A program made the position numbers and the translations under genes. 49,885 bases of DNA from Clostridia bacterium (GTDB lineage: Bacteria; Bacillota; Clostridia; Oscillospirales; QAKW01), in the NCBI GenBank assembly GCA_017937065.1, contig JAGBEI010000016.1, positions 1 to 49,885 of the forward strand, in the 5' to 3' direction. The notes under the pieces were generated by a model. That model was not told where the DNA came from and made no database searches. It saw nothing but the letters and a program-made list of their open reading frames with translations. Positions 41,188 through 48,873 of the stretch are shown here, piece by piece; within the stretch, counting starts at the first letter, position 1, and each line of letters opens with the position of its first letter.

Positions 41188-41771
41188 GAATAAGTTCCTT
41201 TCAATATTTTATCGGCAATTTCGCACACCTTTTTCTCAAGTGCTGTCAAATCGCCGTCATTTTCTATTACATAACTACAATTTGCTCTGTAAAAATCGGC
41301 ATTTTTTTGGTTTGCAAGCCGTTTTTCGGCATCAGCTCTGCTTATTCCGTCACGGCTGCAGATTCGTTGCACAATATTACTTGCAACGACGCCGACAGTA
41401 ACATTGCAAATACTGTCCAGTCCGTACTCAAACAGCATCGGAGCGTCAAGCAGCACTGCCTTTTTACCGCACTGCGAAATCTCGCATTCAATCTGAAGGT
41501 TTACATACGGCACGACAAGCTCCATCAGCATGTCGTACGCTTTCTTATCGGAAAATACGATTTTACCGAGCGCTTTTCTGTCAAGTACGCCATTGGGTAC
41601 ACAATGCGCGCCGAACATATCCGCCATGTTTTTCAAAAGCTGCGGATTTTTATAAACCTTTTCATGTACAAGGCGGTCGCAGTCAATATGGTAAAAACCG
41701 AGTTTTGAAAATATAAGCGCGGCGGTGGTCTTTCCGCTCCCGCTCTGTCCGGTTATTCCAGCAATTATCAT
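41184..41771 (-). CDS. coaE: Dephospho-CoA kinase
   Basis: Last enzyme of coenzyme A synthesis, phosphorylating the 3'-hydroxyl of dephospho-CoA. P-loop GQSGSGKT is at residues 8-15, followed by HIDCDRLVHEKVY (substrate Asp), then VVPYVNLQIECEI, LLDAPMLFE and VTVGVVASNIVQRICSRDGIS (lid). 195 residues is standard. It starts 9 bases after sua5 with AGGAGG upstream and overlaps the following SLT gene by 4 bases. Confidence 0.95.
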   Translation of the reverse strand: MIIAGITGQSGSGKTTAALIFSKLGFYHIDCDRLVHEKVYKNPQLLKNMADMFGAHCVPNGVLDRKALGKIVFSDKKAYDMLMELVVPYVNLQIECEISQCGKKAVLLDAPMLFEYGLDSICNVTVGVVASNIVQRICSRDGISRADAEKRLANQKNADFYRANCSYVIENDGDLTALEKKVCEIADKILKGTYS

Positions 41772-41780
41772 TACGACCTC

Positions 41781-42833
41781 CTAAAGCGACGTTACATTAA
41801 AGCTTGCCGCGCGCAGCATACGGTTATAAATGCCAAGTCCCAATCCGCAAGGCTTAATAACGCGTGCATATATTTTTGTCACATCTGCCTCATCAAATCT
41901 GCGCAGAGCTGCGAAAAGATTTTTGGAAAGCGACAGAGGGTTATCCGCCGAGCCGTACTCTATAACAAATGCGTTTCTGTACAGCTCACGCTCACCGTCA
42001 AAGCAAAGAACGCCTATTTTTCCGTCCGCACCGCTTTGTACTATTTTTTCATTTATGTAGCTTATAACGTCGTCATCGTCTCCGCGAACAATTTCCATTG
42101 AGGCGCGCGGCGCATAGTGACGGTAAAGCATACCGGGTGAAGCTACGACAGTATTATCCTTAACAGGGGCAAGTACATTTTTATCAACATGCGCCTCAAA
42201 GCCGCATTTTTCAAGCATCTGTGGAGTAACAGCTCCGGGACGCAGAATTTTGAGCACGGATTTTCCCTTTGGGATTACAACGGTGCTTTCAATACCTATA
42301 TCACATCTGCCGCCGTCGATAATACCTGACACTTTACCGTAAAGGTCTGTATATACATGTTCAAAGCAGGTCGGAGAGGGACGCCCCGAAAGATTGGCGC
42401 TCGGCGCGACAATCGGCACGCCCGACAGACGTATCAGCTCGCCTGCAACCGGATGCGACGGACAGCGCACAGCTACCGTCTCCCCGCCCGCCGTAACCGA
42501 CAGCGGCACAGCAGCCCGCTTTGGCAAAACTACCGTAAGCGCCCCGGGCCAGAATGCCGCAAAAAGCCTTTCAAGACCGCTCGGAATATCACGCGCAACC
42601 GTCTCAAGCATACCTATATCGCTTATATGAGCGATAAGCGGATTATTTACAGGTCTGTTTTTAACCTCAAAGATTTTTCTGACAGCGCTGTCGTCAAGCG
42701 CATTGGCGCCGAGCCCGTACACTGTTTCGGTCGGAAAAGCGACAAGTCCGCCATTTTTAATTATATCGGCATATTTTTGAATAATCAGCTTATCAGGCGT
42801 ATCGGTATTTATTCTGTCAACAAGCGTTTCCAT
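41781..42833 (-). CDS. sua5: L-threonylcarbamoyladenylate synthase (Sua5 type)
   Basis: Makes threonylcarbamoyl-AMP for the t6A37 modification of ANN-decoding tRNAs. The YrdC core (1-205) shows GGLVAFPTETVYGLGANA, KNRPVNNPLIAHI, FWPGALTVVL, VAVRCPSHPVA and PSANLSGRPSPT; the C-terminal Sua5 domain (about 230-350) follows the linker SPGMLYRHYAP. 350 residues is the Sua5 rather than the short TsaC form. Its ATG follows the prfA stop directly (TAGATG), with AGGAG inside the prfA end, so the two are coupled. No prmC lies between them. Confidence 0.94.
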   Translation of the reverse strand: METLVDRINTDTPDKLIIQKYADIIKNGGLVAFPTETVYGLGANALDDSAVRKIFEVKNRPVNNPLIAHISDIGMLETVARDIPSGLERLFAAFWPGALTVVLPKRAAVPLSVTAGGETVAVRCPSHPVAGELIRLSGVPIVAPSANLSGRPSPTCFEHVYTDLYGKVSGIIDGGRCDIGIESTVVIPKGKSVLKILRPGAVTPQMLEKCGFEAHVDKNVLAPVKDNTVVASPGMLYRHYAPRASMEIVRGDDDDVISYINEKIVQSGADGKIGVLCFDGERELYRNAFVIEYGSADNPLSLSKNLFAALRRFDEADVTKIYARVIKPCGLGLGIYNRMLRAASFNVTSL

Positions 42834-43904
42834 CTACTCCTGCGCGCCTTTCAGTTTTTCCGCCTGATCGCTTGTCACCAGCGCATCAATGAGTTCGTCA
42901 AGCGCACCGTTGAGAATCTGTTCAAGCTTATAAAGAGTAAGACCGATACGATGATCCGTCACCCTGCCCTGAGGAAAATTATAGGTGCGTATGCGCTCGC
43001 TTCGGTCACCTGTGCCGACCTGCGACTTGCGCTCGCTTGCAATTTCGGCATTCTTCTTTGCGCGCTCCATATCAACAAGCCGGGAACGCAGAATTTTCAT
43101 TGCACGCTCTTTATTTTTGTGCTGTGAACGCTCGTCCTGACACTCAACCACAAGCCCTGTCGGCAAGTGCGTAATTCTGATAGCGCTTTCCGTCTTGTTT
43201 ACATGCTGACCGCCGGCGCCCGAAGAACGGTAGGTATCTATCTGAAGGTCAGCGGGGTTAATTTCAAATTCAACTTCCTCAGCCTCGGGCAAAACGGCAA
43301 CAGTGACAGTGGAGGTGTGTATTCTGCCGCCGCTCTCCGTCTCCGGAACACGCTGGACACGGTGAACGCCGCTTTCAAACTTATAGCGCGAATAGGCGCC
43401 CTCTCCGCTTACTGAAAATGAAATTTCCTTTATTCCGCCAAGCTCGGTTTCATAAAGATTAAGAACCTCGTATTTATAGCCTTTTGTCTCGGCGTACATT
43501 GTGTACATACGAAAAAGGTCTGACGCAAAAAGAGCAGCCTCCTCGCCGCCCGCACCGCCGCGGATTTCAATAATTACGTTTTTATCGTCATTCTCATCAC
43601 GCGGGAGCAGCAGTATTTTAAGCTCCTTCTCACACTCGGCAAGAGCCTGCCTGTCGGCAAGCATTGTCTCCTCAGCAAGCGCACGCAGCTCCGCGTCCGT
43701 TTCGGTTTCAAGCAGCTCGCAAGCCTCCTTATAGCTTTGCTCGTGAGATGCATATTCATTATACTTTTCTATTATCGGCGTCAGATGCTTATGCTCGCGC
43801 ATAAGAGCGGTATATACCTCACGGTCTGCAACCACCTGAGGATCAGACAGCTTTTTTGCAAGCTCATCATAATGTATGCTGATTTCTTTAATTTTTTCTA
43901 TCAT
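42834..43904 (-). CDS. prfA: Peptide chain release factor 1
   Basis: Recognises UAA and UAG and triggers peptide release. 356 residues with the class I layout: N-terminal helical domain, then the [12 protein letters not shown] region, anticodon-like loop region with [18 protein letters not shown], and the GGQ loop [15 protein letters not shown] (about 227-241). The final part, [15 protein letters not shown], is conserved. It begins 16 bases after the DUF951 gene. Confidence 0.97.
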   Translation of the reverse strand: MIEKIKEISIHYDELAKKLSDPQVVADREVYTALMREHKHLTPIIEKYNEYASHEQSYKEACELLETETDAELRALAEETMLADRQALAECEKELKILLLPRDENDDKNVIIEIRGGAGGEEAALFASDLFRMYTMYAETKGYKYEVLNLYETELGGIKEISFSVSGEGAYSRYKFESGVHRVQRVPETESGGRIHTSTVTVAVLPEAEEVEFEINPADLQIDTYRSSGAGGQHVNKTESAIRITHLPTGLVVECQDERSQHKNKERAMKILRSRLVDMERAKKNAEIASERKSQVGTGDRSERIRTYNFPQGRVTDHRIGLTLYKLEQILNGALDELIDALVTSDQAEKLKGAQE

Positions 43905-43920
43905 TTATTTCTCCGTTAAA

Positions 43921-44115
43921 TTACTTTACAGGCGGAGTATTGCCCTCGATTTTTTTTATATTTCGCTCCGCCCTGCTGCGCGGAACCATAACTTCCCTGC
44001 CGCATGTTATACAGCGTATTTTAAAATCCATGCCTACGCGCAGAACCTCAAATCTTTTGCCGCCGCAGGGATGCTGTTTTTTCATCATCAGTATATCACC
44101 GACGTTTACGTCCAT
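43921..44115 (-). CDS. DUF951 family protein
   Basis: A 64-residue protein of the DUF951 family, common in Firmicutes. It reads MDVNVGDILMMKKQHPCGG, then RVGMDFKIRCITCGREVMVPR; the cysteines (HPCG and CITCG) suggest a small zinc-binding, SH3-like fold. Function is unknown. GGAGG lies 4 bases before the ATG at 44115, which excludes the in-frame extension to 44184. It is first in the prfA-sua5-coaE run and may share nucleic-acid or ribosome work with it (inference). Confidence 0.85.
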   Translation of the reverse strand: MDVNVGDILMMKKQHPCGGKRFEVLRVGMDFKIRCITCGREVMVPRSRAERNIKKIEGNTPPVK

Positions 44116-44149
44116 ATTTCCTCCGACTGAATTTGTTTTATAATTTGTA

Positions 44150-44158
44150 ATTATACCA
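44150..44158 (-). promoter_or_regulatory. Extended -10 promoter of the DUF951-prfA operon
   Basis: Minus-strand TGGTATAAT with a weak TTTAAT -35 at 17 bases; start codon about 35 bases downstream. Confidence 0.5.
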
Positions 44159-44206
44159 CAGCGCTTTTCAAAATTAAAGGGCAAATATAAAAAAAGCGGT
44201 TATTAA

Positions 44207-44235
44207 TTGAACGCTGGCACATATAAATTTTATAG
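44207..44235 (+). promoter_or_regulatory. Promoter of the S1-domain gene
   Basis: TTGAAC (44207-44212), 17-base spacer, TTATAG (44230-44235; TATAGG at 18). It is divergent from the DUF951 promoter. Confidence 0.45.
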
Positions 44236-44257
44236 GACAATAAACGGAGGGCTGAAT

Positions 44258-45196
44258 ATGAAAAAACAGGAATACAGACCTGAAGGTATAACTGATGCAA
44301 ACGACAGCGTTTATCTGTGCGGCATAAAGGGACTTTCAAGAGCCATGGCAGAGGGAAAGATTTTACAGGCGCGCTGTCTTATGTGTGACGCAGAACACAA
44401 TCTGCATCTGCGCCTGGGCAGTATTAAAGCGATAATACCGAGAGATGAGGCGGCGCTGGGCATTAAAGAAGGAACCGTAAAAGACGTCGCAATTATAACA
44501 CGCGTTAATAAAATGGTATGCTTTAAAGTGACAAATATCGCTCAGCGCGACGGCGAGACAGTCGTTTTTCTTTCGCGAAGGAAGGCGCAGGAGGAGTGTG
44601 AACAATATATTTTCGACACACTGCGCACCGGTGACATTATAGACGCGCGCGTAACGCACCTTGAACAGTTCGGAGCATTTGCCGATATAGGCTGCGGAAT
44701 AATTTCCATGATTTCAATAGACAATATTTCCGTTTCAAGAATAGAGCATCCGAAAAACAGGTTCACGGCGGGTATGGATATTAAAGCCGTTGTAAAGTCG
44801 ATAGACTATACGGCGGGAAGAATAAACCTTTCTCACAAAGAGCTGCTGGGTACATGGGAACAGAACGCGCAGCTGTTTCGCGCGGGTGAAACAGTTTCGG
44901 GAATTGTACGCAGCATTGAAAGCTACGGCATATTTATCGAACTGACTCCCAATCTTGCGGGTCTGGCGGAGCTTACACCCGGCGTGACCGCGGGAAGCCG
45001 AGTAAGCGTTTACATAAAAAGTATTATACCCGAAAAAATGAAAGTAAAACTTGCGGTTGTAGAGGCTATCGAGGAGCAAAGCTCACCCGAACCTATAAAG
45101 TATATGTTTGAGGGCGAAAGAATAGATTTTTGGCGGTACTCTCCCGAATGCAGCGGAAAAATAATAGAAACGGTTTTTTTACAGACAGCCAACTGA
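44258..45196 (+). CDS. S1 RNA-binding domain protein
   Basis: A 312-residue protein. The N-terminal 100 residues (including RCLMCDAEHNLHLRLGSIKAIIPRDEAALG) resemble the vestigial first repeats of Firmicute S1-like proteins. Two clear S1 (OB) domains follow: GDIIDARVTHLEQFGAFADIG...ISLS-type end RINLSHKELLGTW (about 127-205), and AGETVSGIVRSIESYGIFIELTPNLAGL (about 210-275). It is shorter than ribosomal S1 and may modulate translation or RNA decay. GGAGGG lies before the ATG at 44258. It is transcribed as a single gene closed by a terminator, just upstream of the ffh operon. Confidence 0.85.
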   Translation: MKKQEYRPEGITDANDSVYLCGIKGLSRAMAEGKILQARCLMCDAEHNLHLRLGSIKAIIPRDEAALGIKEGTVKDVAIITRVNKMVCFKVTNIAQRDGETVVFLSRRKAQEECEQYIFDTLRTGDIIDARVTHLEQFGAFADIGCGIISMISIDNISVSRIEHPKNRFTAGMDIKAVVKSIDYTAGRINLSHKELLGTWEQNAQLFRAGETVSGIVRSIESYGIFIELTPNLAGLAELTPGVTAGSRVSVYIKSIIPEKMKVKLAVVEAIEEQSSPEPIKYMFEGERIDFWRYSPECSGKIIETVFLQTAN

Positions 45197-45203
45197 ATAT
45201 CTG

Positions 45204-45236
45204 CCGCGCAGTGAAAACTGCGCGGTTTATAATTTT
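45204..45236 (+). terminator. Terminator after the S1-domain gene
   Basis: CCGCGCAGT (45204-45212) pairs with ACTGCGCGG (45217-45225) around GAAA, followed by a T/A-rich tail. Confidence 0.85.
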
Positions 45237-45250
45237 CCACATATATACTA

Positions 45251-45279
45251 TTGACAAACCGAGACAAATACTGTATAAT
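45251..45279 (+). promoter_or_regulatory. Consensus sigma-A promoter of ylxM-ffh operon
   Basis: TTGACA (45251-45256), 17-base spacer, TATAAT (45274-45279): a perfect match to the consensus, as expected for an essential operon. Confidence 0.85.
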
Positions 45280-45304
45280 GTGTAAAGTAATACGCTTTAC
45301 ACAT
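45278..45304 (+). repeat. Inverted repeat on the ylxM transcription start
   Basis: ATGTGTAAAG (45278-45287) and CTTTACACAT (45295-45304) form a perfect 10-base dyad with the centre TAATACG. It overlaps the last two bases of the -10 and covers the expected start of transcription, so it could be an operator or a 5' mRNA hairpin. Confidence 0.55.
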
Positions 45305-45329
45305 CGTCGTGACAACAGACGGAGGACAT

Positions 45330-45695
45330 ATGAAAGACTTAAAGGTTTCACTTCTGCTGGATTTTTACGGCGGAATACTGACAGACAAGCAGCTTGACGC
45401 GCTCGAGCTGTACTACAATGAGGATTTGTCTCTTGCCGAAATCGCACAGCACACAAAAATCACTCGCCAGGGCGTCCGCGATTCCATAAAGCGCGGCGAG
45501 GCTATACTTTTCGAGATGGAAGAAAAGCTCGGCTTTTATGAAAAATATCACGATATCGGGCAAAAGGTAAACGAAGTTTTAAATCTTACGGAAAATATCC
45601 GGGATATCAATTCGCGGCACTGCCGCTCGGTTGAAATATCGGAGTTTTGTGACGATATACAGGCGGTTCTGTCACCGCTTTCAGAACAGAAATAG
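45330..45695 (+). CDS. ylxM: YlxM-family DNA-binding protein
   Basis: A 121-residue UPF0122/YlxM protein with a sigma-region-4-like helix-turn-helix (DKQLDALELYYNEDLSLAEIAQH, split over residues 20-42, then ITRQGVRDSIKRGE). YlxM binds the SRP component Ffh or RNA and is nearly always first in the ffh operon. GGAGG lies 4 bases before the ATG at 45330, which excludes an upstream ATG. It is followed after 13 bases by ffh. The helix-turn-helix and the dyad on its own promoter make autoregulation plausible, but this is inference. Confidence 0.92.
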   Translation: MKDLKVSLLLDFYGGILTDKQLDALELYYNEDLSLAEIAQHTKITRQGVRDSIKRGEAILFEMEEKLGFYEKYHDIGQKVNEVLNLTENIRDINSRHCRSVEISEFCDDIQAVLSPLSEQK

Positions 45696-45708
45696 TCAGG
45701 AGCACTAC

Positions 45709-47037
45709 ATGGCATTTGAAGGACTTGCAGATAAGCTGTCACAGGCTTTTAAAAACCTGAAACGCAAAGGCAGGCTGAGCGAGGGCGACGTTAAAACCGC
45801 CATGCGCGAGATTAAGCTTGCACTGCTGGAGGCAGATGTTTCATATAAGGTTGTAAAGGAATTTGTAAACAATGTATCCGCCCGCTGTGTCGGAAGCGAT
45901 GTGCTTGAAAGCCTCACGCCTTCACAGCAGGTTATAAAGATTGTAAATGAAGAGCTTACGTCTATCATGGGCTCGCAGGTGTCAAAAATCAAGATTTCCT
46001 CGGCGCCGCCCACAATTATTATGATGGTGGGTCTTCAGGGTACAGGTAAAACCACGCACTGCGGAAAGCTGGCAAATTATTTTAAAAAGCAGGGCAAGCG
46101 CCCGCTGCTTGTCGCATGTGACGTTTACCGCCCCGCCGCGATAAGCCAGCTTTGCATTGTAGGAGAATCGGTCGATGTACCGGTTTTTAAAATTGACGGT
46201 GAAAAGGACGCCGTTAAAATTGCAAAAAGCGGCGTCGAACACGCAAAAAAACACGGAAACGATATCGTTTTTATAGATACGGCAGGCAGACTGCACATTG
46301 ACGAGCAGCTTATGAACGAGCTGAACAATATCAAGGCGAAAATTAATCCGACGGAAATACTGCTTGTTGTAGATTCGATGACAGGTCAGGACGCAGTAAA
46401 TGTTGCGGAGAAATTCAACGAGCTGCTTGATATCGACGGCGTTGTTCTGACTAAGCTGGACGGCGATACGCGTGGCGGCGCTGCGCTGTCTGTCAAGCAC
46501 ATTACCGGGAAACCGATAAAATTTGCAGGTATCGGCGAAAAAATGGAGGACATCGAACCTTTTTATCCCGACAGAATGGCGTCAAGAATTCTCGGTATGG
46601 GCGATGTTTTGACGCTTATTGATAAAGCACAGGCGGCGTTTGACGAAAAGCAGGCGGCAGAGCTTGAAGAAAAAATGAGAAAAAACAAGTTCACGCTTAC
46701 CGACTACCTCGAACAGATGAAGCAGATAAAGCAGATGGGACCGCTGGAAAACCTTATCGGCATGATACCGGGCGCCGGCAAGGCGCTCAAGGGCGCAACC
46801 GTGGATGAAAAGGCAATAGCGCATTTTGAAGCTATAATTTTATCCATGACACCCGGTGAACGCGAAGACCCGTCAGTAATAAACGCTTCACGTCGGCGCA
46901 GAATTGCCGCGGGAAGCGGACGCTCGGTTGAAGAGGTCAACCGCATTCTCAGGCAGTTCGAGCAGATGAACAAATTATTTAAGCAGCTGAATTCCAAAAA
47001 GAAAAACAAAAATTTTCTTCGCGGATTTGGTATATAA
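45709..47037 (+). CDS. ffh: Signal recognition particle protein Ffh
   Basis: SRP54 GTPase, which with SRP RNA targets nascent membrane proteins. 442 residues: the N domain (1-90) starts [18 protein letters not shown]; the G domain has [32 protein letters not shown] and [14 protein letters not shown]; the M domain (about 300-442) is helical with methionine-rich, basic SRP RNA-binding stretches ([24 protein letters not shown]). AGGAG lies before the ATG at 45709; the in-frame extension upstream runs into ylxM and is rejected. Confidence 0.96.
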   Translation: MAFEGLADKLSQAFKNLKRKGRLSEGDVKTAMREIKLALLEADVSYKVVKEFVNNVSARCVGSDVLESLTPSQQVIKIVNEELTSIMGSQVSKIKISSAPPTIIMMVGLQGTGKTTHCGKLANYFKKQGKRPLLVACDVYRPAAISQLCIVGESVDVPVFKIDGEKDAVKIAKSGVEHAKKHGNDIVFIDTAGRLHIDEQLMNELNNIKAKINPTEILLVVDSMTGQDAVNVAEKFNELLDIDGVVLTKLDGDTRGGAALSVKHITGKPIKFAGIGEKMEDIEPFYPDRMASRILGMGDVLTLIDKAQAAFDEKQAAELEEKMRKNKFTLTDYLEQMKQIKQMGPLENLIGMIPGAGKALKGATVDEKAIAHFEAIILSMTPGEREDPSVINASRRRRIAAGSGRSVEEVNRILRQFEQMNKLFKQLNSKKKNKNFLRGFGI

Positions 47038-47060
47038 AAAACAGAAAGGAGCTAAAAGAA

Positions 47061-47303
47061 ATGGCAGTTAAAATCAGACTCAGACGTCTTGGTGCAAAGT
47101 CTGCGCCGACATACAGAATTGTGGTAGCCGACTCAAGATATCCCCGCGACGGCAGATTTATTGAGGAGATAGGTACTTACAATCCCTGCACTGAACCGTC
47201 AACTGTTACAATCGATGCAGATAAGGCAAAAAACTGGATCAAAAACGGCGCACAGCCCACAGATACAGTTAAAGCACTGCTTAAAAAGCAGGGTGTTCTT
47301 TAA
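47061..47303 (+). CDS. rpsP: 30S ribosomal protein S16
   Basis: Ribosomal protein of the 30S body, 80 residues, starting [20 protein letters not shown] and containing [13 protein letters not shown] and the bS16 end [26 protein letters not shown] precedes the ATG. It lies 23 bases after ffh, and khpA follows after 51 bases, the usual Firmicute order. Confidence 0.98.
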   Translation: MAVKIRLRRLGAKSAPTYRIVVADSRYPRDGRFIEEIGTYNPCTEPSTVTIDADKAKNWIKNGAQPTDTVKALLKKQGVL

Positions 47304-47354
47304 TTTGTATTTTGTCTTAAAGATTCTATTCAATCAAAGAAACGGACTAAAAAC

Positions 47355-47582
47355 ATGAAAGAACTTATAACCTACCTTGCAAAGTCACTTGTTGATGAGC
47401 CCGATGCAGTCACGGTCGAAGAACAGGAGACGGAGGACAGCATTGTCTACACTTTGAGCGTTGCGCCCGACGATATGGGCAGAGTTATCGGCAAGCACGG
47501 TAAGATTGCAAAGGCAATCCGCTCGATTGTAAAATCAGCGTCCTACAAGCTGTCTAAAAAAGTTGTTGTCGAAATTAAATAA
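47355..47582 (+). CDS. khpA: KH-domain RNA-binding protein KhpA
   Basis: A 75-residue single KH-domain protein. MKELITYLAKSLVDEPDAV is the family N-terminus and the GxxG loop is in GRVIGKHGKIAKAIRSIV. KhpA, with its partner KhpB, binds RNA and affects cell division and competence in Firmicutes. It sits in the conserved rpsP-khpA-rimM-trmD order. It is followed directly by a hairpin and T run that may reduce rimM-trmD expression. Confidence 0.93.
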   Translation: MKELITYLAKSLVDEPDAVTVEEQETEDSIVYTLSVAPDDMGRVIGKHGKIAKAIRSIVKSASYKLSKKVVVEIK

Positions 47583-47593
47583 CGGCTTTTTTG

Positions 47594-47622
47594 AGGAAGG
47601 TTTTCGCCTTCCTTTATTTTTT
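47594..47622 (+). terminator. Internal terminator between khpA and rimM
   Basis: AGGAAGG (47594-47600) pairs with CCTTCCT (47607-47613) around TTTTCG, followed by TTATTTTTT. It probably works as a partial terminator inside the operon. Confidence 0.6.
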
Positions 47623-47657
47623 GTTCGGCAACTATTACAAAAAGGGAGTAGCAAGCT

Positions 47658-48155
47658 ATGGATAATTTAATGGTCGCAGGCAAAATAGTCAATACTCACG
47701 CACTGAAAGGCGAGGTTCGCATATACCCTTACTGCGACAGCGCAGAATTTTTGTGCGAATTTGAACGGCTTTTTATTGACGGCACGGAAATCGGCATAGA
47801 ATCTGCAAAAGTTCACAAGGGTCAGGCACTTATAAAGTTTGACGGAGTAAACAGCGTCAATGAAGCGCAGAGCCTTGTCGGACATCTTGTATATATATCA
47901 AGAGACGATATTGAGCTGGAGGACGGAAGATACTTCATAGAGGATATCAAGGGACTTGCTGTAATTGATGCTGACACACACGTTGAATACGGAACGGTTA
48001 TAAATGTCATCGAAACCGGTGCCAACGACGTTTTTGAAGTGAAATCTCCCGACGGGAAGATACTGCTCGTACCCAAAATCGACGATGTTATAAAAGAAAT
48101 CGACGTTGAGAGAAAAGTAATACTGATTACTCCGATAAAGGGGCTTTTTGAATGA
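47658..48155 (+). CDS. rimM: 16S rRNA processing protein RimM
   Basis: 30S maturation factor that binds S19 and helps fold the 16S head, 165 residues. N-terminal RimM domain (VAGKIVNTHALKGEVRIYPY) and C-terminal PRC-barrel (YFIEDIKGLAVID..., FEVKSPDGKILLVPKIDDVI), with KGAGG not required. AAAGGGAG precedes the ATG. Its stop overlaps the trmD start by 4 bases. Confidence 0.95.
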   Translation: MDNLMVAGKIVNTHALKGEVRIYPYCDSAEFLCEFERLFIDGTEIGIESAKVHKGQALIKFDGVNSVNEAQSLVGHLVYISRDDIELEDGRYFIEDIKGLAVIDADTHVEYGTVINVIETGANDVFEVKSPDGKILLVPKIDDVIKEIDVERKVILITPIKGLFE

Positions 48156-48841
48156 TTTTTGACGTAATGACGCTTTTTCCCGAGCTTATAAACAAAATAA
48201 CAGATGAAAGTATTATAGGCAGGGCGAAAGCCAAAGGAATAATTGCAGTCAATGCGGTTGATATCAGAAACTACACGAAAGACAGGCACAGACGTGTAGA
48301 CGACTATCCCTACGGCGGCGGTTACGGAATGGTTATGCAATGCCAGCCGATATACGATTGTTTTGAAGACATAACAAAAGACTGCAAAAAAAAGCCGCAC
48401 ACCGTTTATATGTCTCCCAAAGGCACAGTGCTGACTCAAAAGCGCGCGCTGGAATTGTCTCAGCTAAAGCAGGGACGGCTTGTTATATTGTGCGGTCACT
48501 ACGAGGGTGTGGACCAGCGTGTGCTGGACGAGATCGTCGATGAAGAAATATCAATAGGCGACTACGTTCTCACCGGCGGAGAAATTCCCGCATGCGTCCT
48601 GATAGACTGTATAAGCCGCATGATAGACGGCGTGCTGGCAGGCAGTGCGGCTTACGAAAAGGAAAGTCACTTTTCGGGTTTGCTTGAGCACCCGCAGTAT
48701 ACCCGTCCGGAGGAATGGCACGGCAGGCGCGTGCCGGAAATACTTTTGTCGGGGCATCATGCAAATATAGAAAAATGGAAGGACGATACGGGGCTTGAGC
48801 TTACAAAAAAGCTGCGTCCGGACATATTGGAAAATAAATAA
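48152..48841 (+). CDS. trmD: tRNA (guanine-N1)-methyltransferase TrmD
   Basis: SPOUT methyltransferase that makes m1G37 in tRNA, which prevents +1 frameshifts. 229 residues; trefoil-knot motifs are ILCGHYEGVDQRVLD (AdoMet site) and SIGDYVLTGGEIPACVLID; the catalytic DYPYGGGYGMVMQ loop is present, and the C-terminal part HYTRPEEW-type reads HPQYTRPEEWHGRRVPEILLSGHH. The usual next gene, rplS, is missing: a strong terminator follows immediately. Confidence 0.96.
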   Translation: MIFDVMTLFPELINKITDESIIGRAKAKGIIAVNAVDIRNYTKDRHRRVDDYPYGGGYGMVMQCQPIYDCFEDITKDCKKKPHTVYMSPKGTVLTQKRALELSQLKQGRLVILCGHYEGVDQRVLDEIVDEEISIGDYVLTGGEIPACVLIDCISRMIDGVLAGSAAYEKESHFSGLLEHPQYTRPEEWHGRRVPEILLSGHHANIEKWKDDTGLELTKKLRPDILENK

Positions 48842-48870
48842 AAAACCAAAGTCTTACGACTTTGGTTTTT
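48841..48870. terminator. Bidirectional terminator between trmD and mreB
   Basis: AAAAACCAAAGTC (48841-48853) pairs perfectly with GACTTTGGTTTTT (48858-48870) around TTAC. It overlaps the trmD stop and lies between convergent genes. Confidence 0.85.
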
Positions 48871-48873
48871 CTA

